Part shown: piece by piece, positions 24,701 to 39,700 of the stretch
Numbering within the stretch: position 1 is the stretch's first letter
Layout: each line of letters begins with the position of its first letter
Origin: Trichobilharzia szidati
Taxonomy: Eukaryota > Platyhelminthes > Trematoda > Strigeidida > Schistosomatidae
Reading direction: 5' to 3'
Length of the DNA: 64,000 nucleotides
Assembly (NCBI GenBank): GCA_944472155.2
Contig: OX235271.1
Coordinates: 79,530,256-79,594,255 of the forward strand
Program-made: the position numbers and the translations under genes
The notes under the pieces: generated by a model
What the model was told of the DNA's origin: nothing
The model's database searches: none
Seen by the model: only the letters and a program-made list of their open reading frames with translations

Positions 24701-27700
24701 AAGGATACAGCGTAACGTGTCAGTCGGCTGTGAAAATTAGTACTAAATGTTACTTCCCTTGCTTAACCAATAGATTAATCAAAAAAGGTGTGACAACTAG
24801 TCATTCATCTACTAAAGTACACATAACTGTTTCGTTTTCATTGACATGTTCCACCATAGAGGTGAAACACGAAGCAAAATAATAAAATGTTTAAATAATA
24901 TTTCTAAATTGATGAAGTCCAACTTCTGCATACTGTTTAAACTCAATTTAAACAAAATACACTTTTCATAGTAAATTCATGAAAGAATGTGCTTATTTCA
25001 AATACCTCAGTTAAGAAATGACAATAATAATAGTAATTTTATATAGTAGCAGTAGAATTCCTCAAAATAGAAATCACATTCTAAGTTGTTTCAACGTTCA
25101 ATGACACATTTTGCTTCATTTACACATTGTTTTACTTTTCTGTGCAAAATATCGTCAATAACAATCAACACCATCACCACCAACAACAACAACAATAACA
25201 ACTGAAGGATGTCATATGAAGACTTTGTTTCAAGCTTTTCAAGAATTGAAGTATGCCACTTAGGCTTGGAAAGTTTAGAACATGATCAAGATTTCCGTGG
25301 TAGAAGACGATTAGATGAAGCGATATTCGCTGGTCAATGGCAACGTAATGTAAATGCTGGAGGTTGTATTAACAATCGATGTAAGTTAATTATAACCTTT
25401 GTTGGTTTATTAAAGTTATGATACAGAATATTAATATGTGAAAATTTCACTCTACATTTTCTGTAATTTGAAGAGAATTATGAAGTAGAATTTGAGGTGG
25501 TCGAAATAATAGAGAAGATTTGTAGCTCAAAGTACAAATAGAAATTGTTCAATGTTCTGGCTAATTTCGATATTTAATCTTGAAGGCTTCACAACCAGGT
25601 GTGGTGATACTTTGAGTACTATTTTCATCAAGAACTGAGGTATATTTACTAGTTTCTTGAGTACTTAGGCATCATTACTTCTCTCACTGTGTTCCTTACT
25701 GTTATGTTTGAGTGTCATGCTTCTAGGATTTTCTTGCTGCTTTTGAGTTTGCATCTTGGGAGTCACTACTATTTCCTCAGATGAAGTTACAATTGTGACT
25801 GCTTACTTGCAGTGTCATGTCCTCTTACTGTAATTTTATGTTTATCAGTCATTTAGACAGCTGGGAAACTGAAATTGCTAATGTAGTGCTGTCAGTAGTC
25901 TTCGCTTTTTTTTCAAATTACTTTTATTTTCTTGAAATCCAAGTGGAACACAGGGTTTCAGCAGCGCAACTCCATTTCACCTAGTTCTCTGCAGCCTTTT
26001 TTAGCTGGCTTCAAGGTTGCCCGCAAGCAATCATTTCCTCCTCACAGATGATCTCTTTCATGTCACTCTTGCATGCCCATCTGGTTTTTTATCATTCCAC
26101 TTCCACCCAAGTTCCTGGCGTGTGATGTCACTCAACAGTAAATCATCACATCTCGAGCAGGATTTGAACCTGTGAAGGGGAACCCCATTTTAGCATGGAA
26201 GTTATATACATTTTGACGAAATAACATTCCTTATTTAAAATATAATTACTGTAAGTATTTTCAGATCAACGTGACAGACAACAACAAATACTTATTAAAT
26301 GTTGTCTCATATTAGTCACTCTGATATACTTTGATTAACTTTGATAAATATTTCAAATAAAACCACTTGTCTATAATCATATCACAAGGAAACAACAAAA
26401 TTTCCATCATTTTTGATTTTTATCAATGCAGTTTTTACTTGTTCTACAATCAGGCAGGTAGTAAAACTCCTAACACCTCCAAAATACGCGTTTTGTAGGT
26501 TTTAATACACATACAATAATTCAAACCTTCTGCTTAATCATCTTAGTCTTTATTACTGTATCTGTGACAAAACTTATAACTCCTGTCGAGTGTTTTTGCT
26601 CGACTCCGCACTGTATAACGGTGACCTAATTTGGCTATTACTATTATATGTATGTTCAACTTATAATTGTTAAAATCCAAACGAATTCCCAGATCTTTCT
26701 AAGACACTTGAAAACTATCCCTTACATAGCGATCGCAGGAGATCCTTGAATACTCTCTTTATTATTTTGTCATTATGGTGTAGTTTCTTTCTCCTTCCTA
26801 GGAGTTTCGGAAAATCCACACCATTCTATGATCTGAATTCCTTTGTTTATTTTCTAAAGGCTCAGTTTTATAAAATGAATACTTCACCGAACCTTGTTTA
26901 ACTAATAGTTTGAAGTGTTTCCTCGAGTTCCAAGTGGAAGGGTAGTTTTCGAAACTCTTGAGTAAGGCAATTTCTCTTTTTTCTCTTCATGATACTACTT
27001 TTTTCATTTCTTGTGTTCCAGTGGGAACACAGAGCCTCAGGCGCTGCAGTTTCATTAGCGTTGGTGTTGTTTTTTCTAAGTGTAGATGTCAGCCTCAAGC
27101 CTAACGTTTAGTAGTCTTCGAGTCGCTAGTATCTAGTAAATTAGGCAAGGTTTTGAAGTTTTTCAGTTGGGAGTCGAACCCAGACCAGATGTAACGTTGC
27201 AGAGCATCGTATCACTAAAATACCAGTGCACAGTAGTTGGAATTTTTAGCATCCCTTATATTGTGTACATGTCCTCTAGATACCAGTATCTAATACATCA
27301 CCATAAGTTTATCGTATCCCAAGACATATTACTAAAGGGATGGAAACTAGACAAAACACACTTATCATACTGTATAATTGGCCTATAATGTCCTACTACA
27401 AATCCATGACTAGTAATACAGAGTAAGAATGTGGTGGCTAAACTTATAAGCCTTACATCAGAGACTCTCTTTCACGTAACCATACCCTACAAAATACAAG
27501 TGGATGGGATCTAAACTAGGGTGATGGGAGACACCAACAAATTGTCAACAAAGATAGTGTAAAGGTGTTGACCAGAAAATTCTTCAGTAATAATCAAAAC
27601 TTCTTTGATTCTTTTTTCTTGTATCTCAAAAAAGTAACCTATTGGACAAATCCACAATTTCGTATCACAGTTGAGGATCCAGATCCTGATGATAATGATG

Positions 27701-30700
27701 TGAAATGCACAGTGATTGTCGGTTTAATGCAAAAGGATGTGAGGAAGAAACTTGGAGCAGAATTTCAAGCAGTTGGTTTTATGGTTTATAATGTAAGTTA
27801 CTTGATTGTATCTCATGAAATCTTTTTTTAAATAAGTTAAATAAAACTTAAAGGTAAACCGAATTTTGCTGAGAATATTACATAAAATATTATCTAGATC
27901 ATAACACACTTAAGTTTGATCGGTGTTGGTGGACTCATTATTTGAAAATAAACATGATCGTACAGCCAATAGAGAATGATTCAGGGGAAAAACTTCTTTA
28001 GCTGCTACATCTTTGTTTATGTTTTAAACAATCAGACGCCTAGTGATAGTAGTCGACCTCCAGCTGGCTTGGTATGTCAGCATCCATATTACCATTCCGT
28101 CAGTATATCAAATCTGAACTCTCCGAAATTAGTCGATGTATTTATTTCTCGATTAAGCGAGACTATTAGGTCCTCATTTCTGCACTATAGATGCATCCAT
28201 AAGATGAATAAGATTTCCCAGGCTGCAATGTTACAGATATCTTGCTACTTATTATTCAAGATGTAGAAGCGAATAGTAGAATGTAATAGTTATTCATGAC
28301 AGTATTTCTCAATGACCATTGAACTGAGCCCTCTCTCGTGTTTCAAAAGAAATAACATGGAAGTGATCTATTAGAAGTCCACGGAGCTTATCATATGGCA
28401 GAGAAATCGGTTTATCTGGAAATGTGGGAGTTTTCAGTAGACTGTGCTCATATAGTCCAATCGCAGTAATAAAATAAGCTGAGATTTTGTCACCCCGAAC
28501 ATTCTTCGGCATACACCATGCGTCAAAGCATTCAAGGTAATCAGCGATTCCCCGCGGCGAACCGTTGATAGGGAAATTTCCAAGATTACTTAATTCCACA
28601 GAGGCGCCAAAATGTAAGAGTTATTTGTAACAGTATTTCTGAATGAACGAATGACAGGAAACCAAACAAAAACACAGAATGAGCAGAATTTAGGAATTTG
28701 TATTTGGCCGGATTAAGTGTTATATATATATATATAATAAATATTAATAAACAACTGTACTCATTTAAACAATACAGTAATAGAAATTGTCAGTCACCAA
28801 ATAGATCTGTAGTGGACTTTTATCCTGACATGTGAAAGATCCTCCGGGTGTTTATTATTATTATTTACTATTGTTTCCTTTAATTCCTAGAGGAACATAG
28901 GGCTTCAGCCGTGCGTCTCCATTGCGTTCGGTTCTCTGCTAGAGTCTTCACCTGGCTCCAAGTCTGCCCACACGTTTCCAAATCACCTCTCGATCGACGC
29001 CGTCAAAGGCCTTTTCAAAGTCGATGAAGTTGAGATAGAGAGGTGACTGCCATTCCAATGATGATCAGTAGTGTGGCGATTTGATCAATACATGACTTGT
29101 TTCTCCTGAATCCAGCCTGTTCCGGTCGAAGTTTTTCATCCAGGGCTTGTTTGATTCTCTCCAGGATGATGCGGCTTAGTATTTTGCTTGGGATGGACAG
29201 GAGCATAATTCCGCGCCAGTTCTTGCATTGACTTAGGTCTCCTTTCTTTGGTAGTTTGAATAAGTATCCTTTCTTCCAATCTTCAGGTACTTTTCCTTCT
29301 TTCCACACCTTCTCCAGTAGTGGCGTCATCAAGTCCGCTGTTGTCTCTGGGTCCGTTTTCAATGCTTCTGCTGGGATTCCTTCTGGTCCTGCTGCTTTTC
29401 CAGCTTTTAGCATCTTGATTGCCTTCAGGACTTTTGATTTCGTCGGGGAGGGTTGGTGTTCACTGGTAGCTCTGTCTCCGGGTGTTTAAAACGCCTCAAT
29501 TTAGCTAGCATATAATACCATTTCACTTCGATGGTTTTTGGCTACATATATCAAACAGCAGTCTACACCATCATGTTATTTCGCTTTTTTTCTGAATTGC
29601 CCTGTGTCATACTAAGCAGACGATGGATTATGATTTAAATACTTTGGATTACTAAAAGTAACCTTTGCGAATTTTCATTCCTATGTGTACAATCTGCAAA
29701 TAATTAATTTGGCTTTAAAAATTCCGCCCATTCTGTGTAATATTACCCCAGTATTATTTATGTTGTTCGCCTACATTACTAATTTAGACAGAAAGATTGA
29801 CATTTATGAAATTCTGCATTTATATTTGAATATTTCTTTTCTTTTAACGTATTACTTTAACTAATCGAACTCCATTCTATGTCCTATGGGTTCATTAAAC
29901 AAATTTCAGGCACCTGAAGATCAATCAACTTTACTGACACGTGCACAAATTTTAACCAAAACTCCTATTGCAAAATCACAATTTATTAATATCCGTGAAG
30001 TTACTGCACACTTCCGTGTACCTCCAGGATCATATATTATTATACCAAGTACATTCGAGCCAAATATTGAATCGAATTTTGTATTACGCGTTTTCTCGCA
30101 AGTTCCAATACAACAAGAGTAAGTGAAGCATAAATGTTTTCGTGTTACAATGTGATCAGTTAATTCATAAAAATTTGCGACTTTCGAGCACTCTTTATCA
30201 CTATTATTGTTAATATTTCCTACTGGTTCCTTCACTTAGAGCTTCAGCACCAAATCTTCATTGTATCCTGTTCTCTGATCGCTCAGTATTTTCACAGAAA
30301 TGTAGTTATATGTTATGAAACAAGCGGTCATGAATGTGCAGTACTAATAGTAGGACCAATTAGGAAAACCGATTCGAATGGATGTAGTTTTGAATACACG
30401 TACGAGTTCCTATCCTTAGTGAACAATTTGTTTTTGTTTTGTGATTCATTCAAATTCAGTAACTTTTTAGATACATAGGTCTTATCCTTCTTAGTAGCTC
30501 ATTTATTACATAACAGTGCAGCTTTCCATCAATCTATATGAAATGCTTAACAATACTATGATGACATCAAACGCTGAAGCTATAGACGAAATTTGAAAGT
30601 TACATGACCTAATTGGATGAGATAAATTGATGCGGTTAAATAATGTTGAGTCAGATTAGCTTGTTGTGCTAAGTAACGTTAATGAACCATATTATTATTA

Positions 30701-33700
30701 TTGTTCCCTTGGGTTCCTAGTGGAACATAGGGCTTCAACTGCACGTCTCCACTTGCTTCTGTCTTCTGCTGTACTTTTCACCTGCATCCATGTTAGTCCA
30801 TACTGTTTCAACTCCTCTTCACACGATCTCCTCCATGTCACCCTTGCACTGACGTCCCACTCGCCGCTTCCCTTTCGGGTTCCACTCGAGCGTTGGCCTG
30901 ACACGCGATGTCACCCAGTGGCCTCCTCAGCGAGTGTCCAATCCATCTCCACTTTCTCCTGCATATTTGTTGGGCGATTGGTTCTTGTTTTGTTTGTTCC
31001 CATAGCTTCTTGTTTGTGATTCTTTCCGGCCATCTGATCTTCAGTATAGAACGAAGACAGTTGTTGATAAAGGTCTGCAACCTGTTGGAAATATTCTTGG
31101 TGACCCGCCAAGTTTCTGATCCGTATAGAAGAACTGACTTGACGTTTGTATTGAAAATCCGAATTTTGTTGTTGATGCTGAGTGACGAAGATTTCCAGAT
31201 TGGTTTCAGGTTGATGAATGTGTTTCTCGCCTTCCCGATTCTCGATTTGACATCCTCGTCCGTTCCTCCTGTACCATAATGAACCATATAGACTAGGAAA
31301 ATTCACTAAAATAAGTAATATAAAGGAAGAAGTCAGTGTTTATAATGTTAACACAGTGATTCACATATGGAATATGGTTGAAAAAAAAATAAAACTTACG
31401 GAAACTAATATTTTTGATGAAGACAATTTAAAAGTTGAAAGACTCTGAAATCTTTCTTTATCAGACAAAAGCTCAGTACATTCAGTTGGAAAGATTCACT
31501 AGGAATACATGTTCTTAGTTAAGTTAGTACTGAAGATCCAGGTAGTGAAAAATGTTATTCAACGCCTACTTGCATATTCATGCAACTGGCAATGAGCAAC
31601 ATCAATTGTATGAAGGCTAATAAAACTATCTGACTGTCTGAACCGTGTTAGGTGGAATAGGGTTCAAACTCATGGTTCAGTGGTTGAAATGTCACCAGGT
31701 GACCTGGTGATAAACTGAACACGATCATTTGAGGCACGTAGTTAAATAATTTTCATATATTGGCATACATAACTGTACAAATCTTGGTAGCATCATGAAA
31801 GTCTAGTTGAAAAGTTGTGTGACAACCTTGACGTTATGAAGGGGACTAAGCAGACTGGAAGCCTTCATATAATAAGTGATCCTATATCATTGCGTTGTAT
31901 GTAAGATGAATCAATTTACTCTCGAAGTGTATCCCAAAGTATAGTAATGCTCAGCTTCGTTTATTGTCTTTATTATCATCAACATTCCTGAAATTTTATT
32001 AATTTACAAAAGTTCTATTAGATAATCTAAATTTTGCATCTGTATTTATTTATGTTGGCTTTGTCGTTTTTTGTCATCAATTGCGTAATTACCTTCATTC
32101 TACTTTTAGAGAACTTGATGAAGACAACACTAACCAAGGCCTACCAGAAGTAAGTTATGCATATAATTATAAGGCAGGATTTTAACCCTAAAGGCTTATT
32201 GTGAAATATAGGTCTGTTTATATGACTATTTAGTTATTTTTCCTAAGATAGAATTATGAACGTCATAGTGAATTTAAGTTTGCTGAAAGAAGCTCAGTAA
32301 TCCTCGCCAAGGTTTATTCACAGTTAACTTAATCAACTGGTAGGCTTAGATTGTTCTTCTCACTAGGTACTTAATGCATGAAATCCTTTCAAAACGTTTA
32401 CACTTGATTAAACATTTTTTTAAAAAAAGCATCTTAAGATTAATTCATCTGCATTGTCTAAGATGAAAACAGTAGGATATATATATATATATCATCCAGT
32501 GTCACAATATCAAGCTGTGATGTATAGCTGTGAAATAAAGTTTAATCGAAGGTGTATTCCACCTTTAAGCCTTCCTTAAAACATCAGACTGCTTTGCTAT
32601 GAGTGTTGTCCACATAACTGGCATTTTTAGAAAGTCAGATTCAGCCTTAGCTAACTAACATCAAAACACCGACATATGAACGACATCATTAGCTGATTCA
32701 TCTATGTACACTGAAAAGAAACCTAGGAGATTGACCAAAATGCATAAACCCCTATCGAATAAATTAATACAAAGGCGTATGCAATGAGAGAAGTAAGAAA
32801 TATGCAGTGCGCTACTACTGACTAACATCTTAACGAAACGGTGTAATCCACTGATTAACTTGTTAACTTTTAAGCATTAATGTAGATTCCCAATTAAAAT
32901 TGTGTGTAAAGTGTCCTTAAAAATGCAAGTTTATTTCTAACATATATTCATGGATTATTTCTACTTCAGGATGTTATTGAAGCCTTGAAATTAGAAGACA
33001 CAATATTGGTAAGAAATTACTTTTAATTAAAAATTTTACTATTATTATACTATGCTGAAAATTCTTCAATGTTACATGGACTTTTGAAGATAGAATATCC
33101 TCAAAAATAGATTTTCTGCGATTTACATAGTACAACAGATGATTAGGTGTAACTGAATCTGTTATTATTCCTTCTTTCATTTCGGATTGGCCGATAGGGC
33201 TACAGAGAAACGTCTCTATTGAACTCAGTTCCCTACGATCACTTCTAACCGGTTCCAGTACTGCCCACAAGCTTTCTTTTTGCTTTTTGTCGTGATCTAC
33301 TCTATGTCGCCATTTGATGTTGACCTTATGGCTTCATATTCGGAGGTGTGGAGTGTGATATGACTCAACTGCTTTCTGCATATCAGTGCAATATTACATT
33401 CACAGTTGATTGGCTACCACAGTTCCTTCTTGCTTACCCTTTGTGGCAGATGATCAGATCTTCAATATCGAAGCAGCTAAGGTAGGTGTTGATGAAAGTC
33501 AACAGCAGGTTTTCGGAATAGCTTGTAGTTTGGTTGGAGTCTGTGAACAATATAGAAGCCTTGAATTTATATTAGTGTAAACATTCTGATGTCCCAAATG
33601 GTGACATGAAAATCCTCATGGGAGATATGAATGCAAGCCAAACTAGGAGCGGATAATTCAGGAAGAGAACTCATCATGGGTTGAGAGGCTCTCGGTCGGA

Positions 33701-36700
33701 GAAATGAATGAGCACGGAAAATTATTCGCAAACTTCTGAGCTTTCAATGATTTGGTGATCGGAGGGACCGTGTACAAACACAAGGATATACACAAAGCTA
33801 GATGGATTTCGCCTGATGGACATACCACAAACCAAAGAGATTTCATCTCAATTCTCCTCAAGGAAGGGGAGACGTGGCCTGCTGGACACAAAGTCAAGAA
33901 AGGGAGCCAATGTGTACTCAGACCACCATCTAGTTGAAGTAGCCTTCAAGGTGAAGCTGAAATCCCTCAAAACAACTGGAGACAGGCCACCGTAATTCAA
34001 GATCTTAGAACGTTTTATGAGATAACCAAGTCTTTAATCGAGAAGAAATCAACCCAGATGATGAAACCAATAATATATGCTCAAGGGAACCTGGTTACCA
34101 AGGAGGAAAAACAAATAAAACAATGGGCTGATCACTTCAAAGAACTCTTGAATCGACCATCACCTGCAAATCGCCAAGAAATACCACTGCCACTGTAAAC
34201 ACACATAGAACTGCCTGAGAGTGGACATCAGTCTTCGAGCGAAAGCAGAAATTCTGAATGCGATCAAGTTGCTGAACACCGGTCGGAAAGGCTGCAGGGT
34301 CAGACGGAATTTCACTACCCCGAAGCACTGAAAACTGACCCGGAGACTGATGCTACTACTGCGAGAGATTTGGAAGGAAGAAGAGAAAGGAGCCTACCGA
34401 TTGAAAGAAAGCCTGGTTACCTTGTCAAGGTGTCAAAGAAGGGAAACCTGGTTAGGCCTGTGCAAGAAATGGCGTTGAATAATGCTCTTGTCGACGCCAA
34501 GTAAATACTGAATCGCATCATCCTGGAGAGAATAAAAGGTTTACTGAATACCGAACTCCGATTTCTGGGACAAGCTGGACTCAAAAAAGGAAAATCATGT
34601 CCTTATCAAATTGCAGTTCTGCGCATTATCATCGAACAAAGCATACGATGGCAGTCAAACCTCTCTTAATCTCACTTTCATCGACTTCTAAAAGGCCTTC
34701 GACGGCGGTGACCAAGAAGTAATTTGGAAACTGCCTCAATACTATGGCGTGCAGTGTTCAAGTTTGTATAAACCTCATTCAACAGCTAACTATATGACAA
34801 TGCCGCATGTCAGGTGATTCCCAACAGAAAAGTCAACAAGGCGTTCGAAGTGCATACAGGAGTAAGATAAGCTGCAAGCCTATTATCACCACAGATGATA
34901 TTCTTAGTTGTGGTGAACTGGATCGTGCATCGGATTGTGCTTTGGAAGCGATGATACAAGAATACGCTGGACCACCAATAAGAAGACTCTAGGACATTTG
35001 GATTTCGCAGATGACCTTCCTCTAGTGTCACACAAACTCGAAAACTTGCAGGCAAAAACTAACAAACCTGATGAAGAAGCAGGCAGCGAAGACAGGACTA
35101 CAGGTGAACTTGGAGAAGACAGAGGTGATGAAGATAACCAGTGAACAGCAACAACCAGCATCAGTCCCCATCAAAGGGGGAGATTTGATAGAGGTTACTT
35201 CCTTCATTTATCTGGGAAGCATCGTTTCAGCCACAGGCAATTGGAACGGATGAAGGTGTCAAAGCCAGCAAGCCAGAATCGGAAAAGCAAGATATGCCTT
35301 CATCATCAACCTGAAACCAGTTTGGAAATCTTCCGCACTACACTCAGTATAAGGAGCAAGATTCGGATTTTCAACTGCAGCGTCAAGTTGGTCCTCCTAT
35401 ACCGGTCAGAAACTGGCACCTGGTGTAACGGAAAGCATTTCCAATAGGCTACTATGGACTTTTATCAACAACTGTCTTGGCTAGCTTCATAGTGAGGATC
35501 AAATGATCAGAAAGTATTAGCAACAAGAAACTCTGGCAACTAACTAGCCAACCAAGAGCCTATTACTCAAAAAATATGTAGGAGAAAGTGGCGATGGATC
35601 GGGCATACATTGAGAAGACCATCACATTAAATCGCGCGTCAGGCCACTGCTCGAGTAGAATCTAAATCGGAAGCGACGAGTGGGTCGTCAGTACGACGGT
35701 AACATGGAGGAGATCGTGTGAGTTAGAGGAATTGAGAGAGTTTAGGCAATCGTGGACCCAGTTGAAGACGATGGCAGAAAATAGAAGAAAGTGGAGATGT
35801 GTTGTTGAAGCCCTCTGTTCCACTCGGAACCCAAGGGAATAATAATAGTATAATAATAATAAACATTCGGGATCTTGTTTCTTTCTCTGTGTGATTTAGA
35901 TCTCCACAGTGATTCCAAAGTATTGAACTAATGCTTTTTCGGTATGTGCTAGCTTTGAATTTCTCATTCGTGCCGTGCTGTCACAGTGAATTACAATGAA
36001 ATTGGTTTACTTATTTACCCTAACGGTTTTTATTTTTCATAAATAACCTAACTATTGCGTAATCACTAATTCACCTGAAATCAAGCTAAGTTTTGAAGCT
36101 ACTTATTATGAAAAGATTTGTAGGCTTTCTATATCATCTTAACTTAATGAAGACATTTCTGATGAACTATTTCTAAAGTCTATACAAATGTATTTATATA
36201 TTCAACATGGGAAATTTAAAACCAGTCAAATATTAAGTAATTACGTTATAGGAAATGTCAGGTATTTGGTTTGCAGGGATTTGGTTGGTTACAGGACTGA
36301 TCACGAACCATTGGAAAGCCAGGAAGTACTAGACGGCTGTTTCTTCCTACTTTATGACTCTTCATCAGTACGCACCGCCTGGAGTTCGAACCCAGGATCT
36401 TCCAGTTGCAAGGCGAGCTCATAGACTATTCAGCCGCTGGGATCCTCCCTACCCAGTGGTCCATAAGTTCCAACTCCTGCCAATTCGTGATATATTTAGC
36501 GCAACTGCTCTCTTCAATATCACAGGCGAGTAACTGTCCTCTCACCTGACTTGGTGGAAACCACTGGTTACGACGTTTCACTAGAACTAAGGTAATTTCC
36601 TCTAAAGAACCAGTCACCAGTGAGCGTCAGACTAATTATCAAGCATTGGTTTGCAAGGATTTGATTGATTACAGGATTGGAGGTTTACTCAATGTGAGGT

Positions 36701-39700
36701 ACAGTCTAGAAGGAAATGTACAAGTAGAAATTAAAAAGCAGGAATTGATATTATAGTATAATTTATGCAAATATGACTTAATCAGTCTGTTGGTACAAAA
36801 TGTGTAGAAGGTAGTGGAAAGTTTTCGAATGAATACTTATTATCAAACAATAAAGTGAAATAAAATTATCACAGATAAAGTGAGTGAACATATGCATTGT
36901 TTTTCGAACACAGAGGTCAGGCTTAAAGTCTTCGGTAGCCAGTGATTCGTCTATTCAATGAACGGCATATTCGAAGCCGTCTTGTGTAATATTGAAGAAC
37001 TCTGTGTATCACTGTAAAACAGTACCTAACGTCTAGAACTGAGAAAAAGCTCGAGAGTAGATCTAATGGTATTTTTCTTCTCCCCTATGGCCAACCGCAA
37101 TAAACAGTTTACCAAAATACTTCTACAGAATTCATGAACTTCGTTCCACAGAAATAAGTAAAATGGTAAATACACACTGAGATAGCTACAAGTAGTATTT
37201 GCTGGAGAATATGATTCTTAAGATAGCCACACAAAGGCTATTTTCCAGACAAATTTAAGGAATTTCGCTTTCAGTGTCACCTTCGAACTAAAAGGTTTAT
37301 GAACCGAACTTTCTTAAAAGCACTTGTGACATTTAGTGAATTTCTAAATTCCCATGTATGCATTTAGAAAATAACAACAGATTGAGCGAAGAAATATGCA
37401 TTCCTTTTCAGTTAGTTCCTCATCATCGCCTGGCTAGCTCTACACTAATATATAGTTTTTTACATCAAAATGTTTTACCAATCAAGTGGTTATTTTAGTT
37501 AATCAGTTTTAAGTATGGGGGTGCGTGGGGTGAAATCAAGAGATTGAAGGTCATCAAAACAAATAACTAATAGGTGTTAGTAACAAGATATCTAAGTTTC
37601 TGAAGGAGGGATGAAAATTAATTACGGAATTCAAGATAAGTTGATTCTTACGTGTTGGCAACAAGCTATTACGTAATCAAGACATTTGTAAAATAACAAT
37701 GATGACTAAGAAGAATAGGATGACTCAGAAGAGTTACGTAAAATACAAACAAGTTAATAGGACTAGCTAGAATTGTAAAAATTAACAAAGTCAAAAGATA
37801 GTTACAAGGGGAAGGGGAAAAATTGTTTTTAAAAGCTTAATACATATTATGTATTTGGCCATGACAAAGAAAGGGGTTGTACAAATTTCTTTTGAACACA
37901 TAAATTTGGCTTATTCAGATGAATTCTGATTGCCTCTACTGTATGTAAAAGTCGTACTCGTAGACCATGCGGCGAGAGGTTGGGTGAGATACGATAAATA
38001 ACTTTGAAAGCTTTGTCAGAGTCGACTTAATGTCCAGTCAGTATCAACGAGATGAGCTAGTATTGAGCTGCGTATAGCTTTATTCAAACCTTTGTGAAAC
38101 CAAGATGGGAGGTGTTCAGAAATTCGACAATAAACTTGCTTGATCGTGCACCCTATGTAACTATCCCCGCACGAGCAGTTAAACTGGTGAATACATATGG
38201 AAAAGGCGAAACAGAGCAGTCTGTCTCCTGGTGAATACACAGCATAGCACACTTTCAATACAGCTAGCTATGCTGTGCATTTTCGATGTAAAAACCTATA
38301 TATTAGTGTAGAGCTGACGATGAGGAACTAATTGAAAAGGAATGCATATATCTTCGCTTAATCTGTTGTTTTTTTTTCTAAATATATTTGGTGAAGGCAG
38401 TTAGTCCCTCATTTCTCTGTCAATGAATGTAGATGGATATTCATCTTCGAATAAGGTGTCGTGTAAAGATTTCAAACGAGACTACGTTGTATCCTCTCAA
38501 CAGACTTTTTGAATTCTTAAGCTTGACGTTAGTACTAGGTGCTTTTACACTCTTTAATATTAATACATTTAATATCTATCTGTATATTAGAAATGTTTGT
38601 TTTACAAAATGCTAATCTTTCAAATCTTTTCCTATTACTCTCTTCCCTCATGAATAATTCAAGAATGAAGATGAAGAAATTGAAAGGAAATTTTTGGCTA
38701 TTCGTGATAAGAAAACTTTAGCTATAGATGCTCTTAAAATGGGTGAACTACTAAATGGAAGTTCATTGCAAGGTAAGCAAAACAAATTGTTTCACCAAAT
38801 TTGATTTCATTCTCATACTACTCTTATGTTTACAAGTAGTATGCGAGCTTGACTGGCTGTTATTCGTTTTTCTGATCTAGATGGTTTAATTATGAAGCTT
38901 TCACTGTTTCTAGACAACAGTGTCAGATCTAACTTCAAAATGAAGTGACCCTTCACTATTATCAATGGCTATCGATTGTGATCGATTGTTTCCAGAAATG
39001 ATGTTGTCACTATATTCACCTGTATTGGTGTTAGTCATGTAGTTGACTTATTATATGACCATTTTGGTGGGATGATTTACTCTTTATTGATTGACAGATG
39101 TGACATGTCTACTACATGTCCGTGAATTGCAAATTAGAGTGAGAACTCAAGCATTTTTCGAGCTTCCTCTGTTTATGGCTCTTACAATTACATCTCTAGG
39201 TGAATTGATGCAGTTGTCCACGTTCGACATCTTTTGACTGCCAATTTGTGCAAATAGATACGAAGATGAAGAGGATGTTTACTGAGGCTGTAGGACCTTA
39301 TAGTTTGCATAATATGGAGTGTAGCAAATGAGCTGTTTTGTAGGCAACACCTATTCCAAAGGGTTTCAGTAGAATAGCAGCAATTTCATAAGTGTTCTTC
39401 ATTATTATTATTTATTATTATTATTATTGTCTCCCCTAGTTCCTACAGGAACATAGGGCTTTAGCCACACGTCTCCATTGCGTTCGCTTCTGCGCCAACG
39501 TTTTCACCTGGCTCCACGACTGCCCACATGCTTTCATCTCCTCTTCGCATGACCTCCTCCATGTCAACCTCGGATGACCAACTCACCGATTCCCATTCAG
39601 GTTCCACTCGATGGCCTAGAGTGTAATGTTTGTTTCCTCAGAGTATGACCAATCTACCACCATTTCTTCTTGCATATTTGTTGCACAATCGGTTCCTGGT

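Noticed and set aside
30666..31279. Hydrophobic open frames on the + strand
   Set aside because: They are antisense shadows of the RTE coding strand, and the biology is explained by the - strand LINE frame.
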